Source: Clonostachys chloroleuca (taxonomy: Eukaryota; Ascomycota; Sordariomycetes; Hypocreales; Bionectriaceae). Taken from it: a DNA stretch of 64,000 nucleotides. The notes under the pieces are model-generated. The model saw only the letters and a list, made by a program, of their open reading frames with translations. It made no database searches and was not told where the DNA came from. Made by a program: the position numbers and the translations under genes. Shown here in pieces: positions 46,775-57,861 of the stretch (its first letter is position 1; the number at the start of each line of letters is the position of its first letter). The stretch lies in contig JBANAY010000003.1 of NCBI GenBank assembly GCA_037952775.1, positions 30,938,001 through 31,002,000 of the forward strand, given 5' to 3'.

Positions 46775-47922
46775 CTAGTGCTTTTTGGCCTCCGTAATGG
46801 AGGCATATCGCTTCCCAAATTGCGGACACATTTGAGTCCAGATCCTTCTTCTATTACATAGACCCAACGTCCTATTCCTCTGGCTCCCCCAGAACAGCTC
46901 TTTGTAGACACGGCTCCAATCTACTGAGAAGCGCTGTTCGTCTGAGGGAGTAGGCATATCCCATAGCCAGGGCATATCCGGCACGATCCGCGACTTCCAA
47001 AAGGACTGAGACAATGGGACGTTGGCAATAGCAGGAGACGCCATCCTCGCTTTGAAAACGTCTTCCATCGTCGGAATAGACAATACCAGTAGTGAGAGGA
47101 TGTCAAGGGGGAGTGTGCTGAATGGATCGCCCTGCGTGTTGAAGGCGCCGCCTGGTTCACCATCTCCCTCCTTTCGCAGAGGCAATTTCTTGTAGAATCT
47201 TGCCAACCATTCAATATCAATCGGGTCAGACACCAGATATTCGTGGTTTCTCAGAGGGAACCAATCCCGCGTCCTATGTTCGGTTATATCTCCATAGTCA
47301 ATCCCGAGGAACGTCGCCCATCCGTCGCGTGAACCCAAGCTTTTGAATGTCTCGTTGAGTACCTCCCTATCCAGAGACTCAACACCAAGAAAGCGTCGTA
47401 GCACCTCATGACATTTGACGTGAAATGGTGCACACCAAGGGTTTTGGCGGCCTTCCAAGCAGTATCTGCGGGGAGAGCAATCAGTTTCCATCTTGTCTGA
47501 GCGGCAAATGAAATGGCGCCAACCTACGCCTGCATATATCCAGCATCCGGCATTTCCAGTAGGGCCGGGTCGGAATCCTTGTCGAGCCCGAACCTAACGT
47601 CTCCGTCGAGGCCTACCGAAGCCGGTCCTGAGAGCCAGACACTGGCCAAGCCAAACAATCCCGGCGTTAGCACGAGCTTCGCGGTTCTCGTTATGCATGA
47701 AACCTACGTCGACGGCGCACTGGTCTCTGGATTCTCTCCAAGGGCGCGAATGTCAGCCAGCCATTCCAGCTCCGGATATTCAGGTCGGGTCAGGAAGACA
47801 TCTGGGTTATACGCGTCCGGACCAGGGCGCGATCTGTGCTCATCGTCGTCGACGAAGTAGCTCACGTCCCGTAGAGGGCCGCCGCAAATGGCGCAGAAAC
47901 ACTCCCAATCAGCACAACTCAT
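46775..47922 (-). CDS. F-box-like fungal protein
   Basis: Three exons, 47708-47922, 47528-47641 and 46775-47465, giving 339 residues. The N-terminus MSCADWECFCAICGGPL has a paired-Cys lead, and PEYPELEWLADIRALGENPET is the usual block of a fungal family. After HVKCHEVLRRFL comes an F-box-like helix set: DPFSTLPLDILSLLVLSIPTMEDVFKARMASPAIANVPLSQSFWKSR. These proteins probably act as substrate adaptors of SCF ubiquitin ligases, but the substrate is unknown. Its 3' end lies 60 bp from the 3' end of the bZIP gene, convergent. Confidence 0.85.
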
Positions 47923-48271
47923 GCTGCCCAGCTGGTCGGATGTTGTTAGGAACTGCCTCCAAATTCGGGGAGTTGGGGATGCGTCAAGTCTCTAAATGAC
48001 CCCTCTTAGCAGATCGGTTGCCACGTGGTCACGACGAGGCTGATTCCAAGCCGTCTGACTGACAGGTGTTTCCTTGGCGTCCAAATGAGGCGTCAATTCT
48101 CACGAACCCACTGAGCAGCTAATGGCGAAGCAATCAATGTTTATTTTTGGATCACGCGAGTCCGTGAGGCATTTCCGAGCACTGGGAGAAGTGGCCTACC
48201 CTGGACCTTGAACCTCACTTGACCTGTGAAAGCTCATATGCATCACTCATGAAAATATACTTGAATTATTA
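47923..48271. other. Intergenic
   Basis: Nothing recognised. Confidence 0.35.
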
Positions 48272-49640
48272 CTACTGTAATGATTTAGGGGGGAAATACA
48301 CAAGAGAAAACAACCGGATGATATCGAACAGAAAGACAATCAGACAAAATCGCAACGGCTCGACGGCTAAGTCGACTGGAGCGCCAGTAATTGGTCGTGC
48401 TGAAGTTCGAATCAAACTATTTTGGGGGAACATGTAGTCTGGCTTGTAAGGAAATCCTGACACCTTCCCCGTCTCGGGGTCCCGGAAATCGACTCTGACA
48501 TTCTTACCCGAGGCAAGTATCCAGAGATCTACTTCCACGGCGGTTCGGGCCACTCTGGGAAGATACTTATCGAGGTCGCTATGGAGACCCGTTTCAGGAT
48601 CAATATCAGGATCAGGCTCCTAGCCTGATTCTCCATCACTGAGCTCAACTTGATTCTCCGGGTGAATGCGTAGCTTCATCATCGGAAGGAATTCGTCGAG
48701 AATTAATTTCTCAAGTCGCTCGACCGACGTATGTGGCCCAAAACGCATGTATGCCATGTGAACACTCCAATTTGGCAGCATGGTAAGGATGAGTGAAAGC
48801 GCTACTTTCATCAGGCAAGCCTCCTTCTAAAATACATCGAGCATTAGACTTGGGCCAAGCGGTGGCGGGGATTTCGTACTTACTTCGCAGAGACTGCTGG
48901 AAGGATCCGAGATGAGCCCATCCCTCGGTTGACCACTCATCGTTGCAGTCCGGGAAGAGGAGATTGTCGTAGAGAATACGCCAGACCCAGGCCAACTTGA
49001 GATGGCTGCAGCCTTTGTCGCCGTCTTCGATGATTCTTGGCGCAATAGGGCAAAAGATAGTAATTTCTCCTTTGTTTCATCGTCTAGAAGGTGGCACATG
49101 CATTTTGGCGGCCCTGTAACGGAGACGAAGGCATCCATATAGGTGCTAAGATCATCCCAAAGATCATGTAGAGGTTAGTAGTCGTAAGATCCCTCATGAA
49201 AGACCAGGTGGTTCCAACGTTCTTTTTCTGCTTGATTCACAGATGGGTCAAGCGAATAAGGCTCGCTTTATTGTGGTTGGGCTGCCTCCGCCTGGCGCAG
49301 TGTTGGATGGCTGAGGCACACCAGCGGACTTGGGTGGACTACCTGCCGGGGGACGATCCCATTGGTCTGGAGATATAGAGCCTAGGAGAGAGGCGGAGCT
49401 CGGTATGGTTGAAGTGGTTGGCTGGAGGGGCTCGCACACCTCGCCCAGTTGGGTAAGACCTGCTTGCGAGATCTCTGTGGAGTTCGATACTTTGTCAAGC
49501 TCAAGAAGTATGTTACTCTCTCTGGCTTTGACCCTGGAGCGAGTCTCTCGCCGTGTTGGGCTTCGTGACGCCTTGGAAGACTGGTCCACCCGGATCTTAT
49601 GGCTCATGGACCTCTTTCTCGGCTCTGCCTTCATTAGAGG
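48272..49640 (-). pseudogene. Hypothetical fungal protein, gene structure unresolved
   Basis: Several coding-like blocks lie in order on the minus strand: TYMDAFVSVTGPPKCMCHLL (about 49100), HLKLAWVWRILYDNLLFPDCNDEWSTEGWAHLGSFQQSLR (about 48990-48885), a 58-nt intron-like gap (GTAAGTAC ... TTTTAG), then MKVALSLILTML...LDEFLPMMKLRIHP (48811-48623). A TAG at 48620-48622 ends that frame, but the same frame goes on as EPDPDIDPETG...YKPDYMFPQNS. The exons do not join in one phase. It is either a decayed gene or one with introns I could not place. The WVWRILYDNL block resembles a common fungal family of unknown function. Confidence 0.35.
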
Positions 49641-50673
49641 TGAGGAGATATAGACTGAAAAGATTTGATTTTGGTTGGGTTGGTGGCCACGTAGCAGTCT
49701 AGAAACATATACGACGTACGATAAGGATGAATCCTGGAGTGAAAGGGAGTTTTGGGATGACGTGGGAAGATTAGGTAGAAATAGACCGTAAAATTACCCA
49801 CTAACACCTTCGTCCCTCTTTGTGTGTTGCACGTGAACCCATCTTACAGACCATCCCCATCCCCACCCCCAACTCCCTTTCCCCTCCCTTGCTCTGGCCT
49901 GTGGGCACACACAGTTCCCGTGAATCACAATCACACCTATCATTAGCTCAGGTAGCTAGGGATATGAGCTATTGGCTAGGCCCTGTGATTGTGATGTACA
50001 TGCCAAGCCCCATTTCATGCATTCCTCCGCCCCTCCTACATGAGAACTTGGGTAAAAAAAGCCCGATCAAAGCTGGGTTTTTTTTTAGAAATAGATAGGG
50101 TGAATTTTGTAAACGCTCCTGCTCTCTTCTGGCTGTTTTCGAATGGTCTATTTTGCAGCTGCGTTTACCGAATATGCTCGCGGTGATTAGCAGTGACACA
50201 TCATATGCGCTTGCGGGCCTCTCTGCACCAAATGAACGCTTTCGCACAGCTAGTCAAGTTATACATGGCTCCATCTTCCTAGGAAGTCCATTGTTTGGCT
50301 CACAACAATCAACGCCACTAACTACATGTTATCGGAGATATGGAAAGTCTACAGGGGGTGATAGAAATCTGGGTAGGTACACCAAGGCATCTTCTCAGAG
50401 GATCTAGTTGTTGCATTTCCACCCCTTTTCTCCCCTTCTGAAAACTGCAATATCAACTTTTTGTGACTTGGCCTCTGTATTTCTCTCTCGGCAAGGTGAC
50501 ACAGACTCTCGCGGTCCTGTGCGCTTATCTGTGCGTGTCCTGCTCTTCCTTATTGTCCGTTGTCCATTTTCTTACCTACTTACCACTATGCTATCAGAAG
50601 GCTCTACTAATGAATCAAACCCGAGAAGCGGTGATAATCGGATGGTAACTCCATCCTCAACTCATGGAGTGGC
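49641..50673. other. Intergenic
   Basis: Pyrimidine-rich around 49850-49920 and a T10-like run near 50080. No gene supported. Confidence 0.35.
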
Positions 50674-51318
50674 ATGGACTTGCCTGATGAAGATGTCGTC
50701 GTCGCGAAATTTCTGAAAGGTCTCTTTGAGAAGGCCTTGGAGATAACCAGAAGTCTAGACGCCTGGCACGACGGGCTGCGTCCTGCCGTCACGATTACAT
50801 ACATACCCAATATCTTGGTCTCCCGAAGAGCTCAGTGTGTTCCAGTCTGCTGTAGCAATCGCGGGAATTTTCAATCATGCCTGTCGTACGTGTCATGTTC
50901 GTTATGTCACTGATACCAGGGCAGTGGTTACCACAATGCAGCATGAGCACTACCGCGTTCTAGCGGAGCTGGTAAGTCTTGTCGATACATCAAATCATTC
51001 CAGTATTGCTGAAGACTGATTAAAATCAGAATTAGAATGGCGATTCTATGCTAGATTGTCGCTGACTTTGGTGGCATGACAGATGTGATCTCACCATCTT
51101 CCATCTTCCAACTCATACTTCCATTTGCTAATATGATCCAGGATGCCGCTGTTGTACCCTGTCCTGCCTCTGTGCCACTCCAACCCCCCGAAGAGGAGGA
51201 ATTGAAGTCGCTTGACCGCAGCATGCTGCAAAACTCTACTTACACTGGCCCGATGTCGGCCGACGCGGACTTCCGTTCCCTACTTCTTGAGAAGTGTCGC
51301 AATGACAGACAATCATGA
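50674..51318 (+). CDS. Possible multi-exon hypothetical gene
   Basis: A block starting MDLPDEDVVVAKFLKGLFEKALEITRSLDAW and, in another frame, FQSAVAIAGIFNHACRTCHVRYVTDTRAVVTTMQHEHYRVLAEL is followed at 50973 by a GTAAGT donor and about 85 nt later by an acceptor leading to IVADFGGMTDVISPSSIFQLILPFANMIQDAAVVPCPA. The last join is in phase; the first one is not settled. Family not recognised. It may be a real small gene or a fragment. Confidence 0.3.
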
Positions 51319-52477
51319 GGAGCTACCTAATGTTAACCTTGATGACGCAAACGAGTTCTGGGAGAGATACACTAAGAGGCGTTTCACGGGTCCCAACTAT
51401 GGCTATGAACAGGCCAGTTTCTCGGTCGGCCAGACAGATGTGCTTATGAGAGTGTAAGTGTACTGTCTCAAACATGTCCATAATCATCATACTTCCTTTC
51501 TCTGATTACATATCTCGTCTGGGTTTTCTCTCTTTCCGTTTATTGCATGTAATCACGGCAGCATATAGAGTATTTCTTTGGTGCTTTGTTTAATAGAAGG
51601 GAATCCCCGGGGAACAGCATTGCCAGGGCCTGTGAAGCGTCACCTTGGTAGATGGATTTTAATGTTAAATGTTTGCGATAGATTTTCCTTTTTTTTTCTC
51701 CTTTGTACGGTTATTGGATCATAAGGTAACATCAAGATTGTGAACAAGCTTTTGGTATAATGCCAGGTATCAATGGTCATAAATGTCGGTCGCCAAAGCC
51801 TCGCCCCATCCTCTAATCTATGATCAGGTCACCCTGTGTGGACATTATAATACATCCCAGTCAAGCCCCTTTCATTCAACTTGTGAAGGTATCGGCGGTA
51901 CAAGTTTGCGAGTCAGCCAATGCTTAATCGTACCATGAGGCAACTTGTCCATATAAGTTCATGACGTGACTTGACTGCGCCATGCCTATGCCTGTAGTTT
52001 GACAATTGAAGACCTGTGGTACGACGGACCATCACCAAGTCATCTAGGCGGTCCATCGCCAAGAAATCTTGCCCCTCGACCCTCTCGATAGTTGGAGATG
52101 CTCATGCTTCAATTATCATGAACGCTATGAAGTGGCCTGCATACGTAAGAGAAAAAAAAATATAGTTCAACAACAATGGAAGCTGCCAGAGCCCAACAAC
52201 TCAACATAATGAATAGCAGTGGCCTGCATTTTATACGAAGTTAATTATTGGTCTAGCTCTACATCGAAAGTAAGGGATTCAATCAGTTGCCCCGGAGCCA
52301 AAAGTTCAATTGTATCCCTTCTACAAGGACGAATTGACGATTGTACTTTGGTAGCCTTGAGATCCAATTGTATAATATAAGTTAATCTAGAAATACGCAC
52401 TAGACTAAGCTAAACCTCTCGATCTCCCTTTACAATACCCAACAATTAGCAAGTATAATTCTATTCTCAACAAACAA
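51319..52477. other. Intergenic
   Basis: More than 1 kb without a supportable gene; contains an A9 run near 52150 and A/T-rich 3' flank of the next gene. Confidence 0.4.
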
Positions 52478-53380
52478 CTAGTCCAGGCGGTATACTCCCG
52501 CCTTGATTTCATGCAGCAGTGATTTCTCAACAGGAGTCCAGCCTAGCTCCTTTCTAGTCTTCTCACTGGAAACGGCGTTGTCCGCCATGATGGCGAATGA
52601 GAGGAAGCCGAAATGTGCCGACGTCTCCTCCGCTGTTTTGCTAACAGCTGGAACACCCAGCTGCTGACCAAGTGCCTCAGCAATCTCTTTGAGGGTTACA
52701 GCTTGCTCAGCAACAGCATGGTAGTAAGATCCTGCCTTGCCATTTTCCAACACGAGTCTGAAGAGCTTCGCTGTGTCGTTTCGATGGACGGCGGGCCAGC
52801 GGTTTTCTCCCTTGTCGCTATAGACAGAGACTCCCTGCTCTTTTGCCTTGGCAGCCATCATGTAGATAAACCCATGATCTCCCTCACCGTGGTTGGTAGG
52901 CGGCAGTCGGATAACCATGGAACGCACGCCCTTGCTGGCGAATCCGAGGGCCACGGCATCATTCTTTGCACGACCTGAAGACACGGGGTTCGAAAAGTCG
53001 GCCACGTCACTCTCCGTGGCCAAGTCAGCATGGGCCACCGTGAGGGTGCCCGAGGTGCCGACGAATGGCTTGTTTGTGCCCTCAAGGGCCTCGCAGAGGA
53101 GCGTGACAGTCTTGCGATCCTCGTCACAGATACGGACATAGTCGGCCATCTCTTCATGCTTGAAGGCGAGATGGATAACTCCGTCCGAGGCAGTAGCGGC
53201 TTGCCTGAGGATCTCTGGATCGTCAAGAGTTCCCCGCACGGGCTCAGCTCCCAGCTTTTTCAGGGCTTCGGCGCTCTTGTCGCTCCTCGCCAGACCAAGA
53301 ACTTGATGGCCGTGGTCGAGCAGCTCACTGACAACAGCTTGGCCAATGAAGCCGGATGCGCCAGTTACGAAAACCTTCAT
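52478..53380 (-). CDS. NAD-dependent epimerase/dehydratase-family reductase (extended SDR)
   Basis: Intronless, 300 residues from ATG 53380 (MKVFVTGASGFIGQAVVSELL). An upstream ATG adds 19 residues ahead of the Rossmann strand and is less likely. TGASGFIG is the extended-SDR TGxxGxxG motif; LARSDKSAEALKKLGAEPVRGTLDD and VIHLAFKH follow, as in NmrA/epimerase-type reductases. The usual YxxxK site is not clear: the SSGRAKNDAVALGFASKG stretch sits there without a Tyr four residues ahead of a Lys. Substrate unknown; probably cytosolic. Confidence 0.9.
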   Translation of the reverse strand: MKVFVTGASGFIGQAVVSELLDHGHQVLGLARSDKSAEALKKLGAEPVRGTLDDPEILRQAATASDGVIHLAFKHEEMADYVRICDEDRKTVTLLCEALEGTNKPFVGTSGTLTVAHADLATESDVADFSNPVSSGRAKNDAVALGFASKGVRSMVIRLPPTNHGEGDHGFIYMMAAKAKEQGVSVYSDKGENRWPAVHRNDTAKLFRLVLENGKAGSYYHAVAEQAVTLKEIAEALGQQLGVPAVSKTAEETSAHFGFLSFAIMADNAVSSEKTRKELGWTPVEKSLLHEIKAGVYRLD

Positions 53381-54009
53381 AGTGTAAGGGTGGCAGGTAG
53401 AAGTTGTAGTCTGGGGTTGAAAAGGGTTGAAAGACAATTAAATCAGAAGTTCTGTTTGTTTGTAATGATGAGGAGCGAATGTTAGAGGTGATGCCTCGAC
53501 TATTTATACTGGTTTCTCATCCTCATGATGTCAAGTTTGGTTCTCACACAGTCGTGAGTTAGTTAAGAGCCGTTGAATAAGTTGAGTTCAACGCCATTCT
53601 TGCCAGATCCAATCAGATACTTCATATATCCGAATAAAGGGAATGAATGTACTCTACCATTAGCGTCCTATCATCTGCTGTCCACAAGCACCCACATACA
53701 CAATGCCCGCGGCAGACAGGGAAAGGGATGTGCCGATTCCGAGAGCCAATAGAGCAGCAGCATTATGCGAAACAGGGTTAGCTCAAGACGTTTCCATAAC
53801 TGCTGATTCCACTTGATATGGATCCGGAGCTATCGGCGACCTCCACGGCCTAAAACCGGGCCTCCTGCTGGGAGGTCCGTATTTTCAATTAGGATCCCGG
53901 ACTCTCCTTTCTTTATAAATTCTATCCCGGTAACAGTGAGCAAATAATCTTCTATCGCAAGCGAAGCTTGGTTTAGCGTCTGCGCAAAATACTCTCGATT
54001 ATATTGACC
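53381..54009. other. Divergent intergenic region
   Basis: Holds the promoters of the epimerase-like gene and of the Zn2Cys6 gene, about 630 bp apart. Such divergent regulator-enzyme pairs are often functionally linked. Confidence 0.4.
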
Positions 54010-55335
54010 ATGCCTATCAAGACCACCACCTTCACGGACATGGAACCGAGGGTCGCCGTGAAGAAGAGCCGTGTTTTCCGAAGATCAAGAGGAGGGTGCC
54101 GAAATTGCAAATTACGAAAGATCAAGGTCAGTCTCATCCCAAGCCACGGCTCAAATATACCGCCTAACTCGTCCAGTGTGATCAAGCCAAGCCTCAGTGT
54201 CGATGCTGTCTATCATTTGGCGTCGTATGTAACTATGGTATGAGTATCCCAGACCTGCTGCCTTCTAAGGAGGCGCACTCCCAGTGGTTTGGAACAACAT
54301 ATGACGAGACGCCGAGGGTAAAGGCCCCAATTCCACCTCTGAAGCAACGTGTATCTAGCCAAGTTGCGTCTAGGACCTCGTCCGTCACCATCGAACTAGA
54401 TGCTGGGTCTATGAGAATGATAACTCGTTTTTACGAGGAAGTTAAAGCGAGGTTTGAATTTCCAGCCAAGGATGTTTTGCAGTTCACGCAAAATGTAAGT
54501 CCATACCAGCCTATGCTTAGGCATTCATCCAGCATGTTGAACAGCCGCCCTTCCACAGTATCCGTTTTTGATGCATGCAACGCTGGCATTGTCTCTCGCT
54601 CACGACCGTTCTCTCACCTCGGCATGCAAGCCGAGCCAAGGCAGAACTGTACGTGAGATGAAGCACTTTCTCCAATGCACGACGTTATTTCAACGCCATT
54701 TGCGTGAAGGCATCCATCCAATAGACCGGGATCCGATATGGGCCACAGCGTCTTGGCTTAGCATATTGTTGTTCCTAGCTATCGATGAAAGCGACCCTTC
54801 CAAAGCATGGCCATTCAAAGGGTCCGAAACGGCAGATCTAGACTGGCTACGCATGGGAGATACAAAGTGGAAGCTCTATCAACTCACCAACCCCGATCGG
54901 CCGGATAGCATCTTTTATCCCATCTCAAACCTTTATTCACAGATGCGTACAAACATTTCAGCCAGCGGAATCGACACCATCTCCCCATCTCTCTATGAAG
55001 TGTGCGGCCTCGACGGATCAAGCCGGCATGACACGAATCCGTACTTCCAAGCGGCTCAAACAGTAACTAATCTGGAGAAGTTTGAGCCTTCAAAGATCCC
55101 GATGCCCGCAGCCATGTCATTTATCACGCATGGACACCCGGATTTCAAAATCCTTCTGTTGAAGAAGGACCCAGTGGCCTTGTTGCTACTTGCCTTGTGG
55201 TACAGCAGGGTGAGAAAATCTGTCTGGTGGATTAATCTTCGGGCTATGACGGAGCTCGAGGCTATATGCTTGTATCTACGGAAGCACTATAACCACGACG
55301 CTTTGATTATGGAGCACTTACCCTCACATTATTGA
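54010..55335 (+). CDS. Zn2Cys6 transcription factor
   Basis: Three exons, 54010-54126, 54177-54494 and 54559-55335, giving 403 residues. The zinc cluster GCRNCKLRKIKC-DQAKPQC-RCC-LSFGVVC (C-x2-C-x6-C-x6-C-x2-C-x6-C) is rebuilt exactly across the first, 50-nt intron, which supports the model. The rest resembles the short fungal regulators like sterol-uptake control proteins: YPFLMHATLALSLAHDRSL and AMTELEAICLYLRKHY. It is nuclear; the target is unknown. The divergent epimerase-like gene is a candidate target. Confidence 0.88.
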
Positions 55336-55844
55336 TCGTCTATAGCAAGCACCATCCATTATATCTTAAAATGGCTATCTTATTGAAAAGTACCGTAGAT
55401 TGAGCAGTTTGGGCTCACTACATTCCAGCTTTGCTGACTGCCAACTTGAACAGCAAATCTCAAATTCATATGCTACTCTTGAGCGCAAAAATTAAATTAC
55501 GCTACCATATTTGAGGGTCTCGGCTCTCGGTTTACTGATCAATCCTAGGTCCGGCTTGAGCCTACTATTATGAGAAGGGCAGTGCGTTATCAATTACACT
55601 AGGATGCCAATTTGATATATTTCAAAGAGCTGCCAAGATATGCTTGTTCTTCATTATCGTACTCTAGAACACATGTCACTTCAGAAGTATTCGACTCTAA
55701 TGCTAAAACCTCTGCCGTCAACCTGATTTGCGAGTATGCGCGACGAATGAATCTAATTTTCCAGTTATATCCAGCGCTTGCAGATCACTTGCTGCTCTCT
55801 TCTCCCCTTGCTATCCCCTTAGCATATGATTCCGTCTTGGCGGC
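55336..55844. other. Intergenic
   Basis: Mostly empty. A plus-strand frame near 55730-55857 (CEYARRMNLIFQLYPALADHLL) has a helical look but no start, splice or domain support. Confidence 0.35.
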
Positions 55845-56460
55845 TTACTTGGAATAAGTGCAGCTCAGAGGGTTCGACGCGCCAACACGCTCCAGAGAAA
55901 TCTTGATGCAGCCCTGGTTGTGGCCTGGGTTAGGATTGGGAGAATAGACCCAGATGCTCCAGCTGTTTGTAGCCGGGTGAGGGCAGGCATACCACTCGTT
56001 GCCATAGATGTTGAGACGGCTTTGACTGTTGAAGGCCCAGCCGGTGACCTCTGCGTACCTAGGCAGCGGAGAGCCCTGATCAACATAGCCAGTAACTCCC
56101 ATTCCTGCAACCGGTCAGCCATAAATCGCAGGTAACTGAAGATAAACGTGATATGAACTTACCCATGCCACTGCGGTCGGTGAACATCTGCTGGGGAGTG
56201 ACACTGGGGTTAGTATTGTAGAAAAAGACGGAGGCATCCTTCAGGTAGAAGGTGCCATCATCTTGGCTACCACCCTCACAAACCGGGTTGGAGGGATCGG
56301 GTCCGAAATAGTAGCGTCCGGTTTTGGCCTTGAGGAATTGGCCATTTAGCTGGGCGTTGCTGTCGCTCACCGCGCGGAGCTTGAAGGCCTCCCAGGGAGA
56401 AGGAACCGCCAGGGCTGTGCTGGCGGTTGCAAGGGCGGCAGCGAGAAGGTCGAACTTCAT
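55845..56460 (-). CDS. Small secreted protein, PhiA-like cell-wall type
   Basis: Two exons, 56163-56460 and 55845-56104, with a 58-nt intron, giving 185 residues. Residues 1-18 (MKFDLLAAALATASTALA) are a signal peptide. The mature start (VPSPWEAFKLRAVSDSNAQLNGQFLKA) and the following YYFGPDP, DGTFYLKD and GWAFNSQSRLNIYGNEWYACP blocks resemble PhiA-type secreted proteins linked to the phialide/conidial wall. There are four cysteines. The similarity is loose; a secreted effector-like protein is the alternative. Confidence 0.8.
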
Positions 56461-57861
56461 TTTTTGCGTTTGATGTAGTGTAGAACAGTGAAAAGCCTTA
56501 AGAAATTCGGGTTATCCTGTCTTCTTGGAATGCTAAGTAATGAGAAATATGATTGTGGTGATAAGGGGAAACCGATGGTCGTGTTGAGATATATATGCTA
56601 TTTCCACGAGGTTGTTTCCGATCGATCAGGAAGTGGTGAGCAAGGTCAACCCTTTCCTAATAGTGACAATGTACCATATTCAAAAGGCGGGCAAGCTCCG
56701 TACAGAAAGGCTGGTTGAACCGAGAACCAATACGAAATGAGTCATGATAACTCCCGCCTTGTCTCAGCCACGTTGAGTGGCATCCGCCCGCAGCATGAAG
56801 CTGTTTGTCATTGCATCGGATCTATCACAATACTTCCCTAATTAGATCGCTTCTGAGCAACCCAGGTGACCACAGAGGAATTAGACGGCTGTAGGTTCTC
56901 CAATCAAGACGTCTCACATGCATGAGAAAACAAAAAAGGTCAGCGCTAGAATATGCAGCTGAACGCCACCTCGTACAATTTCAGCTGCTCTGATTCTTCC
57001 TTGGCGGCAGCAGATCAGCAGCTAAGACATCATAAGAATCAAAAATACGAGGATCAATCTTGGCCGTATGCGCTCCAGTCACTCGTGTTCTAACCGAAAA
57101 AGAATTGGTGAAAGAGGGTAGGGATTCCACGAGACTTCACTTCTCCGTTTCCCCAAACAAGTTCCGCATTTCCATTATACTATACGAACATTGGTTCCCA
57201 TGACTTGTACTTCTCTGGAGGCTGCTGTGCGTCAGTGTCTCACGTCTTGTCGGAGCGACCGAGGGTGAGTTTTTCAGCTGTCGGAGGGGAGAGGAAGCGT
57301 CACTGCTTACTGAGGAAGACATCCACATCGCGCATTGCCGTATCTGCAACAGTTTACGACTGAGCTCCACCTTGTGTATTCCTCGTGGCATTTCGACATT
57401 GCATCGAAGAGTGGATGAGTGCCGAGAAACATCCTGAGCACAGCCCTATGATGGAGCGGGATGCGACGTAATGCGAAGCTGCTGACTGCATAACTAGGTT
57501 GGCCGGGAAAATCCCACCTTCCTTCTGGAAGAAACTCTATAATTTTGGCTTATACTACGATGTAATGTTACATGAGCCTGAGATGATATACTGGCTTGCA
57601 TGTTGATGACCTAAAGAATAGTCACCTTGCCGGTATTACTTCCCTCCAAGGCTCATTAAGAAAGCAGCATGTTCGAGTGTTGTCCTTCCTATGCCTCACC
57701 GGCAATGTGTCGCAAGTCTAGGCACCCGAGCATAGTCTAACATCTATTCCCATTTAGGAGCCTCGTCGATGTACATCAAGGTAGGACAAACGAAGATATG
57801 ATATTACTAGTTGTAGCAGAGTTAACGAAATATTTTCTAATAAGAAGCATCCAACCGATCA
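56461..57861. other. Intergenic
   Basis: 1.4 kb with no supported gene: promoter of the secreted protein on one side and 3' flank of the ABC transporter on the other. Confidence 0.4.
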
